From the NCBI RefSeq assembly GCF_009765685.1, contig NZ_LMUY01000015.1, positions 184,488 through 248,487 on the forward strand: 64,000 nt of DNA, written 5' to 3'. Both the position numbers and the translations under genes were made by a program. This DNA comes from Acidisphaera sp. L21. Its GTDB lineage: Bacteria > Pseudomonadota > Alphaproteobacteria > Acetobacterales > Acetobacteraceae. This document shows positions 63,101 through 64,000 of the stretch, piece after piece (position 1 is the stretch's first letter; each line of letters starts with the position of its first letter). The notes beneath the pieces were generated by a model that worked only from the letters and a program-made list of their open reading frames with translations, did not search any database and had not been told where the DNA came from.

Positions 63101-64000
63101 AGAACAGAGTTCCACTGCCGGTGGATCAGCTTGACGTTCATCGCCAGGCCGCTGACCTCGTGTCCCTCGCCATCCAACGCCACGATCTCCGGGTCCAGCG
63201 CGCCTAGCTTATCGACGTATCGCGGCACCTTCACGCCCAGCACGAACGGGGGCAGGGCGGTCACCCGCTGCACGCCGCGCACCTGCATGTCGTCATCCCC
63301 GGTGACGGTCGCCTCCACCAAATATTGCCGGGGCTGCGCCGTCGGCTCGATCGTCGGGTCCAATGTTAGTTGGGCGGAGCCACCGGCGTCCGTCTTCGCC
63401 TCCCGGCTCAGCACCGGGGTGGAGCGGAAAACGCTATCGCCCGAGAACCGGCTGTCGGACGAAAACAGGAACCCGTCCCGACCCGGCGGAGTCCACGCAT
63501 ACGGCGTCTGCGTCACCCGCCAGGTGATCGGCCGGTCCGACAACAGCCCGCCGGCAAAAAACCGCGCCAGCAGATCCACCGAGAACGGCGCATCCAACGG
63601 TGCGCGCTGCGGTCCGTTCAGCACGACCTCGAAGGTCGGCAGGCGATACGCCTCCTTCTTCACCGTCACGCTGCCGCAGGCATCACCATCCTTCGGCACG
63701 TACTGAATGGAATAATCGCCGGTCGCGTCGGTCTTCTGGTCGAACTTGACGTGGAAGCCGCCAATCTCGTCCAACTGCGCCGGCAGATGCCATTGCTGGT
63801 CGCCCGGGCCGGAAACCAGCACCTCGCCGCCGCCAGTCGCATAGGCCAGGCCGCCGCGATCGTAGCGCCGGATCATCCCGGCGATCAGGATCGGCTCCTC
63901 CGGCCGATAGATCGGGCGTTCGGTAAAGACGTGGCACAAGGTCTGCGGCGCCGGGCGACGGTCGCTGACATCGGCGGTCGTGAAAGCCAACCAGGACGTA
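60103..64000 (-). CDS. Alpha-2-macroglobulin family protein, partial, no thioester
   Basis: Large periplasmic-type A2M protein; 1299 codons are visible and the 5' end lies beyond the window (reading continues upstream of 63990 without a stop). Segments seen: HVFTERPIYRPEEP (MG2-type start), the NFTPVPLYEPRVKFGADGT region, and a helical TED-like domain. In bacterial A2Ms the thioester site is CxEQ; here the equivalent segment reads FLTRPAVDGTAQRLALARAE with no Cys-Gln pair, and the only cysteines are near the N-terminal end. So it probably does not trap proteases covalently. Such paralogues occur in E. coli (YfaS/MagD). Adjoins epoxide hydrolase and phnM. Confidence 0.88.
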   Translation of the reverse strand, partial: TSWLAFTTADVSDRRPAPQTLCHVFTERPIYRPEEPILIAGMIRRYDRGGLAYATGGGEVLVSGPGDQQWHLPAQLDEIGGFHVKFDQKTDATGDYSIQYVPKDGDACGSVTVKKEAYRLPTFEVVLNGPQRAPLDAPFSVDLLARFFAGGLLSDRPITWRVTQTPYAWTPPGRDGFLFSSDSRFSGDSVFRSTPVLSREAKTDAGGSAQLTLDPTIEPTAQPRQYLVEATVTGDDDMQVRGVQRVTALPPFVLGVKVPRYVDKLGALDPEIVALDGEGHEVSGLAMNVKLIHRQWNSVLEASDFAQGTAKYQTQVLDETVAERKVTSGATAQPVHFGVDEAGVYLVEVTAADKVGRTQTVKVDLFMAGNTPVTWQRPPAQTVTVSTDKDRYDPGETATLVIQSPFQTARALAIVEEPEGRFRYDWVDITNGFGRYSVPIRKQQMPRLAVHFLLMRGRLAVPVTATSPFDQGKPTTLAATKWVIVNPTDNRVTVSFEAPAEARPAQEFDMVLHLADARGRPVSGEATVWMVDQAVLSLAKEAPLDPLPAFIVNRPTIMQARDTRNMAFGVIPLQETPGGDEAGDFGMENISVRKNFTPVPLYEPRVKFGADGTARVHVKLPDTLTVFMLRAKAVSGPDRFGFGTGQMKIRQPLVAQAVLPRFVRPGDTFTAGLIGRIVEGSGGAGVAAVSVDDLVVSGAKQVPVSWDGQRPARTDFAVTVPEPNGSTTMARVRFLLQRSSDKASDAVQIDLPIRPDRPVVHVRDLLATGANGALAIPALADPARPASYLRTVTLASDPAVVRLIGAAGFLTRPAVDGTAQRLALARAELSLMPFTPLMDAAGLRSRVAADVAAAIGSVKLSTDDDGLVAFFPHTDGSVWLTAQAYRVLVAAGRAGLPVDKPTADRMAKVLQAALRSDYPHLIRGVELFERVSALLALADGGQLSADYANELAQRASQLSSGALGDLATVLSRLPASDRGRLGSVLDAMWERVNLLSRDGKPVYAGLRDQPATAAILPSEARSLAQVTQAAAIAAPNDPRGAVLRTALIGMATGQGWGSTDATAAAFQALAAAWQSPVTPVQTTVTMPDKPTTGPLDRDHPLVQASTTATGPVRVQAAPGIVALAATDYVPVQPGAQARADQHGFVLARTLMRVPPMQGAVQPPMVTLEPGSDGAIHLSVGDVVEEVDELVNPEERAQVAMRLPLPAGLEPLNPALATATADAQPSAGPTLAPSYASYGDDEVVAVWLRLATGTYTMRTRLRATTPGSFTEPPATTEMLYQLGVTGSTAGARVVVERSP

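Noticed and set aside
1..64000. CRISPR arrays, tRNA/rRNA genes, insertion sequences, prophage or integrase genes
   Set aside because: None seen. Intergenic gaps are short, no regularly spaced repeats exist, and no transposase or integrase motif appears in any frame.

Overview
The window is dense, high-GC bacterial chromosome: about 50 genes, short intergenic gaps, many ATGA/TAATG stop-start overlaps, and frequent GTG or TTG starts. The gene content fits an alphaproteobacterium, most plausibly of the Rhodospirillales/Acetobacteraceae type. It includes AapJQM-type amino-acid uptake, tandem HyuA/HyuB pairs, MmgE/PrpD, NDP-forming acyl-CoA synthetase and MdtABC-like RND pumps. The lineage is an inference from composition and gene families; there is no rRNA or other marker gene. 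I found no tRNA, rRNA, CRISPR array, transposase, integrase or plasmid origin.

Region 1 (30-8823): an unrecognised helical protein, a YddA/SbmA-type fused ABC exporter followed by threonine aldolase, an sCache chemoreceptor (minus), a GNAT acetyltransferase with a LysN-like aminotransferase, and a convergent branched-chain aminotransferase. Region 2 (8940-14906): an AapJ-AapQ-AapM uptake operon with no ATPase gene, running into a class I aminotransferase and a D-2-hydroxyacid dehydrogenase. This layout suggests import of an amino acid, transamination and reduction of the 2-oxo acid. Region 3 (14958-27443): two tandem hyuA-hyuB pairs on the minus strand, divergent from a polyamine-type ABC transporter (permease, permease, binding protein, ATPase) and a HutC-type GntR regulator. 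The shared 263-bp control region carries a 13-bp palindrome and a 14-bp tandem repeat. Region 4 (27451-34513): an MmgE/PrpD protein divergent from a crotonase, NDP-forming acyl-CoA synthetase, acyl-CoA dehydrogenase and MFS transporter. It reads as a carboxylic-acid uptake, CoA activation and oxidation module, ended by a strong hairpin.

Region 5 (34557-41985): an old-yellow-enzyme reductase with a short-chain dehydrogenase, divergent from a DctA symporter across a palindrome-rich control region. Next comes a LysR regulator divergent from an alpha/beta-hydrolase-fold protein lacking its serine nucleophile, a carboxymuconolactone-decarboxylase-like protein, a second SDR and a LigI-like amidohydrolase. 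Region 6 (42084-54405): a second chemoreceptor, a newly read 47-residue lipoprotein, a small hypothetical protein and an MdtA-MdtB-MdtC-outer-membrane-factor efflux operon, possibly coupled to a 33-codon leader ORF. Region 7 (54402-64000, minus): an alpha-2-macroglobulin-like protein without a thioester (it runs off the window end), an epoxide-hydrolase-like enzyme, an orphan PhnM, a hybrid histidine kinase and an MFS exporter.

Overall the segment looks like an accessory catabolic and transport region of a free-living heterotroph. No single unprecedented system is obvious. The best leads are the duplicated hydantoinase locus with its transporter, the crotonase and hydrolase whose catalytic residues are replaced, the ATPase-less Aap operon, and the A2M-epoxide hydrolase-PhnM cluster.
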